NCBI GenBank assembly: GCA_049724395.1
Contig: JAUGWO010000236.1
Coordinates: 41,629 to 105,628, forward strand
Direction: 5' to 3'
From: Spongospora subterranea f. sp. subterranea
Lineage: Eukaryota; Endomyxa: Phytomyxea; Phytomyxea; Plasmodiophorida
DNA: 64,000 nucleotides
Shown here: one piece after another, positions 11,709 to 21,771 of the stretch
How the letters are laid out: each line of letters begins with the position of its first letter
Position numbering within the stretch: position 1 is the stretch's first letter
Position numbers and translations under genes: made by a program
Notes under the pieces: generated by a model
The model's database searches: none
Seen by the model: the letters and a program-made list of their open reading frames with translations, nothing else
What the model was told of the DNA's origin: nothing

Positions 11709-12494
11709 TCAAGATGTGGCGCTAGAGAGAACGACCTCCATATTGTCCGCAAACTGATTATCGTCGAGATTCATTGAGTCTTGATCATAAGATATATTGA
11801 TGCCACAGAGATCAGAAGACGATAGTTCATCGATTAGTTGGTTGGCTAGTTCAATTTCTCGCTTTAGCGCATTGAGATGCTGATCAACAGCATTATCTGG
11901 TTCTGGTATTGATTGAGAGTGATCAGATACTTCAGCGAGTTTACGTTGATCGATAATTTCTAAAACAGTGTCATTAACATCTGCGACTTCAACTGGAGAC
12001 ATGTTTTCCACAGGTGGAACTCCATGATTTGGCATTATCGGGGGCGATAGATCAAGAGGTTGTGATACTTTAGTCTCAACTGGGGGGCCTTGAACTTTAT
12101 CGACCTTAGGTCGCCCGCCTTGTGATGATTCAGTCTCAGCTGGGGCGGCTTGAGCTTTATCGACCTTAGGTTGCCCACCTTGAATTTGCCCTCGTTTATT
12201 TCTCAGATTGATTCTGCCCGGAGCGGCGTCCTGTGGACCTATTTTGGCTTGCTTTCTGATCAATGCAGATTCTCTCTGCCTAGTCCTCATTTCCATAATT
12301 CTTTTCCTCTCTAAAACCTTGTCGCCATCGTTAGCAGCGGCCTTCTTCTCCGCCATTATTTCTTTGAAAGATTTCACAACAATGTCGTTAGGACTTTTAT
12401 CGGAAGTGACGCCCTTCTCCGGTCCTCCCTTTTTTTTAACCGAGGCCATTAGCCTGGCTCTCATCTGGTCCTCGTCCCGATCATGATCGCCCAT
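11709..12494 (-). CDS. Unknown charged protein with internal duplication
   Basis: A 261-residue intronless frame. The N-terminal third is basic and helical, with a VKSFKEIMAEKK element and a KRIMEMRTRQRES helix. The middle contains a tandem duplication of about 20 residues: GG[QR]PKVDK[AV]Q followed by a PxET segment, twice. The C-terminal third is acidic, with a predicted helix (LNALKREIELANQLIDEL) and a final NLDDNQFADNMEVV. The duplication is also visible in the DNA at about 12060-12190. I do not recognise a family; a nuclear or cytoskeletal scaffold would fit the composition but is a guess. The start at 12494 is the first Met and is followed by coding-like sequence at once. Confidence 0.55.
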   Translation of the reverse strand: MGDHDRDEDQMRARLMASVKKKGGPEKGVTSDKSPNDIVVKSFKEIMAEKKAAANDGDKVLERKRIMEMRTRQRESALIRKQAKIGPQDAAPGRINLRNKRGQIQGGQPKVDKAQAAPAETESSQGGRPKVDKVQGPPVETKVSQPLDLSPPIMPNHGVPPVENMSPVEVADVNDTVLEIIDQRKLAEVSDHSQSIPEPDNAVDQHLNALKREIELANQLIDELSSSDLCGINISYDQDSMNLDDNQFADNMEVVLSSATS

Positions 12495-13418
12495 ATCGAC
12501 TTGTTTGCTGTGGTTAGTCGATTGAGGTCCAACCGGCTATAGTACACCTTTGGAGGCTGCGCTTCTGATCCACGCAACAACAGACTGACGCACGCACTGC
12601 TCGGCTACACTAAACTGTACACAGAGTCAGTGTACACCAAGTGAACGGTGATGGCGCTCTGCAGCTCTGGCCAATTCCATTCTACAATCTTTGGCATGAT
12701 CTCCTCGATGGTTGCTGTGCCATTGCCACCCATGGTCTCCTCGATGGTTGCTGTGCCATTGCCACCCGAGCTTGGCGTACACGCAAGATCACTGTGGGAT
12801 TCAACATTTTGCAAATTCATTAGAAGGGGGCTTTGAGTACCCACTGTAAGAGATTGTCCACCTGGATGATGATGATTTTCACCTATTCGCGCCTGAATTC
12901 ACATCAATGATAAGCACGGCCCTGGGCAGTTAGATCATTTGAACCAGACACTACATTTAGAAATCTAATATTCTCTCAATGAAAATATATCAACCACAAT
13001 TGCCTTCCACTTCCGATATCAAAGCAACCGATTTTTCTTGTGCGAATGCTCTATCTGTCCCATGCAGATGCCAGGACAGACACAACTGATCCAAAGTGAT
13101 TGTTTTCCAGTGTGTCCGACCATATTCTCATCATAACAGCAGGCGTTCGTTGCTGTCTGCAGCTCATTTTTGATTTTCATGACAACAATTGCTGTTTACG
13201 GGGTTCCGATGGTTTTGTAGCGAACAACCCTTTCGCGGTTATATCACGACAATAGGCATGTATCAGCGGGCCCGATTGGTTCGAATTGACCGTCCACCGG
13301 CCACTCACAATTTTCACCCAATAAAAGATCACACAATTTTACTGAGAAGGCGACGGCAGTTTATTGGTGGAGAAAGCCGCGATCGTCGGGATCCGGTCCG
13401 GGGCCCAAGGACGCCATT
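12495..13418. other. Intergenic stretch with a 36-bp direct duplication
   Basis: No supported gene. A 36-bp unit beginning tctcctcgatggttgctgtg occurs twice back to back at about 12700-12770. The minus-strand frame there (12605-12844) simply reads the duplication as GGNGTATIEE twice. Confidence 0.45.
12700..12770. repeat. 36-bp tandem duplication
   Basis: Two adjacent near-identical 36-bp units, the second differing only at its end. A recent local duplication. Confidence 0.85.
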
Positions 13419-13830
13419 GAGAAGCTAAACTTTAAATGGCATGGACCTGCACGTATCAAAGGAGCAGGTCCGATTTTGTTTTTCAAGTGGAAGATCTAGT
13501 TACCAGACAAGTCTCTGATGTGCACCGTCAACGCCTCAAGTTTTATGCAGATTCGTCTTTGAACGTAACTACCGACCTATCAACTCAAATAGCTCATGAT
13601 AACACAGGCTTCGAAGTTCAAGAGATCATGGATGTTCGTAAGGAGAAAGACGGATCATGGGTTTTATTGATTAGGTGGTTTGGTTTCACCTAGGAATTTG
13701 ATACCTGGGAACCACTCGAGCATTTGTTGGTTGAATGTCCGACTCATTGTAAAACTCTCTCCAGAAAGACAACCGAAAATTTCAAGGCATTTTGGAGTTT
13801 CTCTGGATGAAAGGAGGGGAATGAGACGGA
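13419..13830 (+). mobile_element. Fossil Ty3/gypsy chromovirus fragment, plus-strand arm
   Basis: The 3' part of a chromodomain-bearing Ty3/gypsy (chromovirus) element: the end of the integrase and a chromodomain-like segment (RKEKDGSWVLLIRWFGFT). It is a partial copy, near-identical to and in inverted orientation with the copy at 14040-14650. Broken, with several breaks. Close similarity of the two copies indicates that the duplication is young relative to the decay of the element. Treated as a fossil. Confidence 0.8.
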
Positions 13831-14040
13831 TCAGACCCGTCTGTTGTCAGGAGTTTTTTTTTAGTTCTAATACAGACCTTGTTTGTCCACAATCGTGGGT
13901 GTGTTGGTATGTGCCGGTTCCGCAGCCTAAACTGTGTTGGCGTCTCAGGAATTACGAGCCTGGACTCGGGTCGCCAACACACCCACGATTGTGGACAAAC
14001 AAGGTCTGTATTAGAACTAAAAGAAACTCCTGACAACAGA
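13831..14040. repeat. Palindromic junction between the two gypsy arms (LTR-like)
   Basis: The inverted symmetry continues through the bases after the chromodomain (tgttgtcaggagtt onwards, containing caccatcgtg-type sequence around a cttgtttgtccacaatcg motif) on both sides of an unpaired centre of roughly 60 bp near 13905-13965. The sequence after the chromodomain start is where a 3' LTR would be expected; only its beginning is recognisable. This is inference from position. Confidence 0.55.
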
Positions 14041-15363
14041 CGGGTCTGATCCGTCTCATTCCCCTCCTTTCATCCGGAGAAACTCCAAAATGTCTTGAAA
14101 TTTTCGGTTGTCTTTCTGGAGAAGAGTTTTAACATGAGTCGGACAATCAACCAACAAATGCTCGAGTGGATCCCAGGTATCAAATTCCTGGGTGAAACCA
14201 AACCACCTAATCAATAAAACCCATGATCCGTCTTTCTCCTTACGAACATCCATGATCTCTTGAACTTCGAAGCCTGTGTTATCATGAGCTATTTGAGTTG
14301 ATAGGTCGGTAGTTACGTTCAAAGACGAATCTGCATAAAACTTGAGGCGTTGACAATGCACATCAGAGACTTGTCTGGTAACTAGATCTTCCACTTGAAA
14401 AACAAAATCGGACACTGCTCCTTTGATACGTGCAGGTCCATGCCATTTGAAGTTTAGCTTGCCACCCAGCTGACGTTGTGGCATAGCGTAAAGTACAAAA
14501 TCGCCTACAGCAAAATTGGCCTTTGGGGCGCGCTGAAGTCGGTTATGTCGCCGTCGCGTTTCTTCTCGAACACGGGAGACCTCACGATGCATATCGGCAA
14601 AACTATTTCTTAGCTTAACAACATGAGCATCTAAATCTTTTGTTGATAGTACGACGTGTATAACTTTCGACCTGTTGGGGGACCAGATCGCTTCTAACGG
14701 AGACGATGGCTCTCTGCCCGAAAAGAAGGTTATTGGAGCAAAACCAAATGAGGGTGAGATCGAGTTATTCAGGGAAAAACGAACTAGCCGGAGGAGTATA
14801 CCTCGTTCGCCCCCAGTCGCTGTGCGAGATGTTCGACCCCCGTCTCCGGGAAAATTCAGCGTCGTCGCCGGAGCAGTGATCGATCAGGCACCGCATGACC
14901 GGGCCGGCCACTGAATCAAAACCGTTGCAACGCCGGGCAAAATCTCAGGGATCATCGAGCCTTTTCCGGAAAATCTACCGGAAGTGCTGGAAGTTCTCGA
15001 AGATCAGAGGATCTTGGTTCTCAAAGAACGGGTTGAACCATTCGCGAGCTAAACCGGTGAGTAATCTTCCGAGTAGTAATACCCGAGAGATGTGGGTGGG
15101 ATATGTTCGGGGTTGCTGTTGAATCACCAGCAAAATCTGATTCACGAACGCCGTCAAAAGGCTCCGGTAACTTGGTGGTGAGCTCGCGTTGGGGACAGAG
15201 TGTTTCCGGTACTTGACAGCGCTGCTGTCAACTGCGTTTGCTGTAGAGTGACCTGTTCTTGTCGCTGCTGCTGTTGTGGTAGCATTCGCTGATTGGTCTG
15301 CTGCAGCTGGATCACCAGATCCGATGTGGGCATATCAGGTCCAGTAGTCGCGTCTGAGGACAT
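14040..15363 (-). mobile_element. Fossil Ty3/gypsy chromovirus, minus strand
   Basis: Parts in element order on the minus strand: a Gag-like segment (15363-14970, with glutamine-rich stretch, then YPTHISRVLLLGRLLTGLAR and EWFNPFFENQDPLI, the signature of the retrotransposon Gag family), and the end of the integrase with GPY/F-like PARIKG and chromodomain (14650-14056). The central polymerase parts are not recognisable here. The element is broken with several breaks. The chromodomain end is duplicated in inverted orientation at 13419. Family: Metaviridae-type chromovirus. Described as a fossil only. Confidence 0.82.
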
Positions 15364-15538
15364 AATGAGTGAGATGGGGAGATTCGATCACTCTGTAATA
15401 CAGCGAACAAGACGACGGCGAAAACGGGGATGAGGACCACGGAGGGAGATGGGACAAGAGGTAGGGGCGGATACGAGACGGGAACGCGGAGGAAACTGAG
15501 GCAAGATGGACACGAGGAAATGGTAAGACGGAAACGAA

Positions 15539-16150
15539 GATGATTTGTTTTTCCGGATATGACCGATATCGCTACAGTTTTTAACCGAAACTTGAATATT
15601 TGCCAAAAACGGTCATCACATTACAACATGGACATTAAAGTACACCGTTGGTTTGGTAAAAAATTCAGAAGTTTTTGCAATTGAAAAAGTTGCGAATACC
15701 TCCAATATTTCAAACAAAACACAATAAAACCGAATATAACTATGATCTTATTATTGACCCTGATCCAAACCGGTCGCCATTTGAAACATTTTTGGTGGAC
15801 CAACCTCTCGTCGCCCGCCATGCTATTAGATTTCGGGGACCTCGGCCCCGATTCCCGAATACATGGCATAACTCAGAAATGTTTCAAATGGCGACCGGTT
15901 TGGATCAGGGTCAATTCGATAATGAAATCATAGTTTTATTCGAATTTATTGTGTTTGTTTGAAAAAATCGGAAGTCTTCGCAACTTTTTCAACATTGCGA
16001 AAACTTTTGAATTTTCAACCAAAACAAGCGGTGTATTTAATGTCTGTTGAATGTGCAATTGATTCATTAATGAACGTCGTTGGCAAAGACATTCAGGTAT
16101 AGGTCAAGGACTGTGGCGATATCGGTCATAACCGGAAAACAAATGACCAC
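15539..16150. mobile_element. Foldback/MITE-like element, ~610 bp
   Basis: An imperfect inverted repeat with arms about 15539-15803 and 15886-16150 around an ~80-bp centre. Pairing is seen at several levels: ccggatatgaccgatatcg pairs with cgatatcggtcataaccgg at the outer ends, gacattaaagtacaccg with cggtgtatttaatgtc further in, and ccctgatccaaaccggtcgc with gcgaccggtttggatcaggg next to the centre. Arms differ by scattered substitutions and small gaps, so it is not recent. There is no coding capacity. It could be a non-autonomous foldback transposon or an old inverted duplication. Confidence 0.75.
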
Positions 16151-16349
16151 CCATTGCCGATTGTCGAACCCGAATTGCCTGAACTCGGACGTCTTTTACC
16201 GGCATCTCGAAACCAATAGATTTGACCAACCTGTATTTACCATAGCCTTTCATATACACTCCTGATACAATTTAATGGAAACTGTCATGATAAATGATCC
16301 TGCCTCCTAGCAATATCATCTGCACCTGGCGTCGTTAAGCGCTCTTCTC

Positions 16350-17210
16350 GGTGATACCAACGGCCTTGCAAAAGACCGATGTTGCTGAGGGTTGCGAGAA
16401 GAGAAATCGAACAATCTGGGAGACAAGCAATGCACAACGAGCAATTTCGATAGTAGCATTTGGCCATGGAATCGAATCAATTAATTCGAACAGGGTCGAA
16501 ATCATTGTGTGGGCATGAAAACCAGCTTGGACAGGGTCTCGGGCAGATTGCTGGTCCGACCATGTATCCAAACAAGGCTCCTCTGAAAATCAAAGTTGGA
16601 ATAATCATCAGGCTGGACAAGCGACCACGCTAAGTGTGGGGATAAAATAGAAATGACGTCAGCATCCGTATCAGCAATGTTCAGTTCAGCTGGAACTTCC
16701 TCCTCTAAGAAAGCGGAGGGCGTAATCGTTGGCGTTTCGTTTTTTCAGAATATCCCCAACGAGGTATTGGAAGTCCGAAAAAGAAGCGATGGGCTCGCAA
16801 AATATCGACCGTTGGAAACCCACGACGCCACAGATCAAGAGTAAAGTTCTCATGCCAGATGAAACCTTCTGTAACACAGGAAGAATAAACCGAAACAATT
16901 GCTCGGCCGATGATTTGTCGGAATTCCTGTCAGTCGTTACACACATATCGTCAACATTGCCCGCAGCTTCACCAGTACGAAACCGTTTTCATTGTGTGCT
17001 TATGCTGTTCAAAGAATAAACCTAAGGAGCTGAGATACCCTTTTCCATGTCGGGAGCCCCCACACAATGATTTCGACCCTGTTCGAATTACTTGGTTCGA
17101 TTCTATCTGAGCCAAATGCTACTATCAAGATCGCTCGTTGTGCAATCACTTGTCTCCCAGATTGTTCAAAATTTTCTTTCTCGCAACCTTCAGCAACAAA
17201 GGCCGTTATC
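16350..17210. repeat. Inverted repeat with ~520-bp spacer
   Basis: Arms at about 16350-16525 and 17050-17210 are inverted copies: caatgatttcgaccctgttc on one side pairs with gaacagggtcgaaatcattg on the other, and the pairing continues through the caaatgctactatc region and the ttgcgag/ctcgcaa block. The spacer holds no recognisable gene. It may be the terminal inverted repeats of a non-autonomous DNA transposon; the neighbouring transposase remnant is compatible with that but nothing links them directly. Confidence 0.65.
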
Positions 17211-17515
17211 ACTAGAAGCAGGATGTGGACAGTAGTCAGTGCATACAGCGAAAAGGGATGGACGGCTGGGATGTCTTACCATTTGAAAGGCGAGTGCAGA
17301 AGGACGAGCTGCAACGGTTGATGGACCCCAAACAAAAACTTCATAATTTTTAATAAAGCGTTCACATTATTCCATTTCTCATCTGAGCCGTTACAAACTC
17401 TTCTCAAAAACCAGCTACTCCAGGGGCTTCCTTGGAATGTCGTTCTCCGCAACGCTCAAAAATGGCATGCACTCGGGTTTGAAATGATACGACAGCCCGG
17501 TCGTCCATCCCGCTT

Positions 17516-18600
17516 TCACGACATCATTGATCGTAGTACTCCTAGGACTGGGATCCTTCCTCTATCCTTCCATTTATTGTCTTTTATAGCGTGGAACTTG
17601 TAATCGTCCCACAAAGTCATCCACGCGTCTTTAATTTTGGAAATTGCGAACGAATCGCACGGTTGCACCTTGTCGGTTGCGCACGCCACCAACTTCCGGA
17701 TTCTGATATTTTGTTCATCAAGAACCTTCAAAATCTCAAGGCAATCATTATGTCCTATGCAGTGATTAAGCATGAAAATTATAGGAATTATGCATAAACA
17801 AATTTGCAGTACCGCCGTAATTGTCCACCCAGATCTGTCTTTTAAGACCGCGCTGCGATGGCATTCGAACATGCGCCCGACCCTCGTTCAGCCATTCAAC
17901 GTAAACCTTCCGTATCATGAAACCTCTTTTCGATGAGCGGTAAGAAACGCCGGCACATCATCGGGGACCTTTGCAATACGAAAATATAAGATCAAGTATC
18001 AATGCACTCGACATTTACGTACCCCCGAATCGGATAAGAACACATATCGTTTCGAAAAATGATAAATGGCGCTTGGATCCGCGCACCGGACCAGTTAACC
18101 TTACCATCATCGTCATCCCAATTCCGCCGCAAACCACGTCGGCGTACTTGACATCGTTGTCAGTTCTGAACCCTAGGGTCTTGCCGTTATCCATATTTAC
18201 GACAAAAGTAGTGCTCATACCAATACCGTATGAAATACCTAACGGTAGTTTTCGTACCGTATCCGGTACAAATTGCTTTATTGCCAAAAGAGCATGTCCA
18301 ACGGGTAGGCTAGATGGTATGTTTGGATGTCGTTTTTGTGTGCCGAGTAATTTGAGGAAACAAAATCCAATCGCCACAAACGACATCCGAACTCATCGCA
18401 GAACCTCAATTTGCGGCAATCAGCAAAAGGCTGTGCCGTCGCCTTACGTAGTCACAGCATCGGAGCAGCCCCCAAATGAACAAAACGTAGCCAAATCCTC
18501 CTGTTTTCTTGCTACTGGCTGCAGCATTGATCGGTTTCGCCCGTAGACTTGGTGAATTGCTGTCGAGGAAGTAGGGTATGACTTTATCAAACGACAAATC
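17516..18600 (-). pseudogene. Decayed DDE_1 (pogo/Tigger-type) transposase
   Basis: Two minus-strand blocks look like one transposase. The upstream block (18386-18015) has NMDNGKTLGF then DNDVKYADVVCGG and GMTMMVRLTGPVRG, resembling the region around the first catalytic Asp. The downstream block (17872-17516) has ACATDKVQPCDSFAISKIKD AWMTLWDDYK-type sequence, the conserved LQP-C/A-D motif near the C-terminal catalytic residue of DDE_1 enzymes. Between them the reading frame is interrupted by stops and shifts, so no full protein can be made. This is a plain DNA transposon remnant. The N-terminal helix-turn-helix region is not recognisable. The inverted repeat at 16350-17210 lies just beyond its 3' end. 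Confidence 0.72.
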
Positions 18601-18906
18601 GATAGAGCTTTGAAATTCTGTGCATTAAACTTGAAAATAAAAAAAAAACATGAGTACCTAGAACAAACAAATTTACACTTACGATTATTAGGGCTAAAAA
18701 GGAATTATATGAGCGTCGTTGCAGTCAATACAATCGTCAAACCGGAATCCGAAATCCCGACGGCAGCCTTGATGTGACTGTACCAGTGGGAGCAGCCAGG
18801 CCAAGCAGTAAGAGCGGCCCATGTTCAGACTGTGAACTGCCTGGAGAGGGTGTAGTGGACCCATCTCCTCTTTCCGTAATTACTACTATTCCGTTCATCA
18901 ATATAA

Positions 18907-19593
18907 ATGATCAGATTGACAATCCGACCTTATGGCACCTCCATTCACTGCATGGGTATTGAACGGCGAGCTCAATCAACCTGGACGGTGATGCAGTTGA
19001 AGGAGAGCGTGTACCCGATTCTAGGGATAAATCCCAATCATCAGGTGTTGATGACGGTTGGCAATGCTGTCATTGGGCCAGATAATGCTCAGCTGGATTC
19101 CATTGCCAGCATACATGACGGGCAGGATGTGTTTGTTCAAGATTCGAATCCGTTCAAGGGATCAAGTATCGGAGAGCCAGTTGAAAAATACAAAATGGAC
19201 GACGAAACTTATGACGCGAGACAGGACAGCTTTAGGAAATTCAGGGAAAGGCTAGATGACACCCCAGTTGGATCGATATTGAAGGAAAAGAAGTTGGAGA
19301 AACAGCAAAAATTATTGGTTCTCGAGGAACTAGCTCGCAAATTCACCCTCGGAAGAAGGTGTCAAACGAAAAATGGATCGCGAGGAGTCATATCATATAT
19401 CGGTGAAGTGCCGGGCAGGAAAGCAGGTGTCTGGATTGGAGTATGTCTTGATGAACCAATTGGGACCGGCGATGGGCAGCCCTTGTTTCAAGCGCCGCCG
19501 AAACATGCCCTTTGGGTTCGCCCTACGACGGTCGAAGAGGGGGATTTTCCTGAGCGAGATCCGTTCGATAACGACAGCGAAGACGAGATTTGA
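18907..19593 (+). CDS. TBCB: Tubulin-folding cofactor B
   Basis: A 228-residue intronless protein. It acts in the cytosol with cofactor E to handle alpha-tubulin during folding and recycling. Residues 1-85 form a ubiquitin-like domain (MIRLTIRPYG, VMQLKESVYPILGI, IHDGQDVFVQD). The family signature EKYKMDDETYDARQDSFRKF follows at about 95-115, then a coiled segment (EKKLEKQQKLLVLEELARK), then a CAP-Gly domain (RCQTKNGSRGVISYIGEVPG, KAGVWIGVCLDEPIGTGDG). The C-terminus ends in acidic residues and DEI, as TBCB normally does. The usual CAP-Gly GKNDG groove motif reads GTGDG, and the following Gly-x-x-Tyr/Phe-Phe segment is replaced by PLFQAPPKHALW. Length agrees with the family (about 230-245). 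The start at 18907 fits the first beta strand. Confidence 0.93.
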   Translation: MIRLTIRPYGTSIHCMGIERRAQSTWTVMQLKESVYPILGINPNHQVLMTVGNAVIGPDNAQLDSIASIHDGQDVFVQDSNPFKGSSIGEPVEKYKMDDETYDARQDSFRKFRERLDDTPVGSILKEKKLEKQQKLLVLEELARKFTLGRRCQTKNGSRGVISYIGEVPGRKAGVWIGVCLDEPIGTGDGQPLFQAPPKHALWVRPTTVEEGDFPERDPFDNDSEDEI

Positions 19594-19626
19594 ACACTCC
19601 GCTGTTTCATCTAATATATATGTCGT

Positions 19627-20222
19627 TTATATATTTGTCACAATTGACGTGTCGATCAATGAAGTTGATTGAGACCCGGTCCTAAACGGTCGACCAAGAT
19701 CAATCACGATTTTTAAACGATCCCGCAATTCCTTCATATAATGGTCGATGTGATCATAATCGGGAACCTCAGGCGCCCATTGGGGCCATAGTTTATCGTC
19801 ATCTGTATATGGTCCTGGCTTAACCATATATATGACGGTGCGGTCGTCAACCGAGAGAACAGTATGGTAAACCTGTCCAGGGATATCGGCCATGAACGGG
19901 GCGTCGCTGGATGCGGCTGAGTCAAGGGCTGACGCCTTCTCAGCCCATGTAATATTCCCATCGCTGTCGAACATGACGACTACGATCACGCCCCTGTCAG
20001 CACAATATATCGTACGCGATTCTCAGAGCGATGACGATGGGGGCGAATGTATGCGTTGGGTAATATGGCGTTGAACATGACCTGGACGGGATCCGATGGT
20101 GCACAGGATGAACTTGTGCCCATACATCTAAGGCGGGCGTTGGTTTTAGCCTGCGATGATAATCTTTGCAGGTCCCCAAGCGATCCTGTCTGAATCGTGG
20201 ATGGCGACACCTTCAATTTCAA
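19627..20222 (-). CDS. WbuC-family cupin metalloprotein, frame broken once
   Basis: The N-terminal part (20222-19995) has LSSQAKTNARLR, then DPVQVMFNAILPNAYIRPHR followed by HR: the PHRH cupin metal-binding motif of WbuC proteins. The C-terminal part (19989-19627) continues the same fold in another frame: VVVMFDSDGNITW, then VYHTVLSVDDRTVIYMVKPG PYTDDDKLWPQWAPE, matching the family's WHT, KxGPY and PWAP motifs. WbuC proteins are small bacterial cupins often found near O-antigen genes; their exact reaction is not known to me. The two halves meet at a GGGG run (plus 19991-19994) where one base is missing or two are extra. No acceptable intron solves it. Probably a transferred bacterial gene with an assembly indel, or a recent pseudogene. 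Confidence 0.8.
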
Positions 20223-20574
20223 GCGAAACTAAGCAGGTTGCAAGGAACAAGAGCATGACACTAACCTCGTGGTCTTCCATGGTCATTGAGCGAATGTCGA
20301 CAACAGACACAAGTCCAGAAACTCCCTATTCGCTGTAGATGCAGCTCAAAGCCTTAGACAGTGTGTCAGCTGGACTAGAGCCAGCTGTCTGTCATTCAGC
20401 GATGAGTTCAGGGTCTGCCCAGAACATTCGCAGCTCCAGATGTGAGCAAGACGGAATTCAGCAAACGACCGGGACGTTATACAACAATGAATGGCGCTGT
20501 TGAGCAATGCCCTTAAACTGTTCTGAATGGAATGTGCATATTGTAATGAGAACATAGTGAATTCTTATTCCGGA
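20223..20574. other. Intergenic, nothing seen
   Basis: No gene-like frame or repeat on either strand between the cupin gene and the end of AP-4 sigma. Confidence 0.4.
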
Positions 20575-21130
20575 TTATCGCCCGTGCTTTTCCAACAACC
20601 TGATCGGCTCAAGAACCAGAAGCCGATTAGTCTCGATAATTTCCCCGTTCATCACCATCTCATCCAAAATGAAGTGTGCCTTCTCGATGTTGAACATAAT
20701 CTGTACAATACCAGCTCCGGTGATTAACTCAATACCGATATCCAGGTGAACATTATTACATCGAGTTCACAAACATTTTCGAAATATTGATCTAACGTCT
20801 CAACAAGGGTATGAATAAACTCTAGCATAGAAAGTTCATTGACCCCAGGCTGATCTTCAAGGCCAATAATAAAAAACAACGACGCGTATCGCCTATAGAT
20901 CACTTTGTAATCTCGATGTTCAACAAATGAGCACTGCAAAACCATCAATCCGACTATGAAAATCATGCTTCAACTAGATTCGCCAAACCTGAGTTTCGGT
21001 CCTCGCAAGGCACTTCCGAATAATTTCCGACTCCAAAGCAACCCGCTCCTCGATGGTCAGGTCTTGAAAATACCTGGCTAGACGTGTCTTGCCCCTGTTT
21101 ATTGACCATTAATATAAACCGGATCCCCAT
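20575..21130 (-). CDS. AP4S1: AP-4 adaptor complex sigma subunit
   Basis: Three exons: 21130-20989, 20933-20760 and 20700-20575, with introns of 55 and 59 nt (gtttgg...ttgcag; gtaata...tacag). The protein starts [13 protein letters not shown], the same start as plant AP-4 sigma, continues [20 protein letters not shown], then [20 protein letters not shown], then [20 protein letters not shown] and [13 protein letters not shown], ending EKHGR. AP-4 sorts cargo at the trans-Golgi network without clathrin. The EMVMNG element distinguishes AP-4 sigma from AP-1, -2 and -3. In exon 1 the frame slips by one base just after NKQG, next to a GGGG run (plus 21092-21095); one G fewer restores [12 protein letters not shown], so a base-calling error is likely. 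Length is normal at about 145 residues. Confidence 0.9.
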
Positions 21131-21770
21131 GGGTGCTTAGAACCGGTGTGAACCAGGTAATGTCTAAAGTGCCTGGGCCACATAGATAGTACACCGGTGC
21201 CTTTAATGTACAGTACGCGCGACTATCGCCATCACCTGGGTACAGTACCACTGTACAGCACTGTACACATGAAAGACATGGACTCAGGAGCGGCCTTTGA
21301 CCTATTTGCACTGGCCAAGAGAAAACCAAGTCAGTAAATTCACAGCTCATACCAAGATATTCAGGTGACTGGCTTACTTCGCTGGCAAGAATAAGCTGGC
21401 GGATGGATCGGTGTTTCCCAAACTCAACAAAGGAATTTGAGGAGTTGCAATGAACAAGATGTTCATTGAAACATTCAGTTTTACAATAAACGCGACGAAT
21501 GACCGCAGAACGTATTGTAAACCTGCTTATTACCAAGAGGTTTCGGTGTGTCTATGATTCAAAGAAGAGAATTTGAAGATTGGAACACGACATGATCTTT
21601 GAAAAAGCGGCACATCTGGAAAGCTGGCAAGAACAGCCAGATGCATCATTCCGGCGAGGTGGCACAGCTAGGCGAGGTGACACAGCAAGGCGAGATGCAA
21701 TGCACGTGGCTATAGGTCTTGCTGAAAGATTTTAGAAACGATATGTAATTCCTAAGAAGTTATGATCACA
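21131..21770. other. Intergenic region with GTACAGT-rich patch
   Basis: No supported gene. Around 21205-21265 the bases gtacagta and complement recur several times (gtacagtac, actgtacagc, actgtacac), similar in flavour to the repeats near 1.7 kb. Confidence 0.35.
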
Positions 21771-21771
21771 G

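Noticed and set aside
19987-20010. Mini-intron (about 22 nt) to explain the cupin frame change
   Set aside because: The only GT donor in range, at gtacga, leaves the wrong phase after the acceptor, so a base-count error or mutation fits better.
21084-21100. Mini-intron to explain the AP-4 sigma frame change
   Set aside because: It would remove conserved VNKQ residues and be about 12 nt long.
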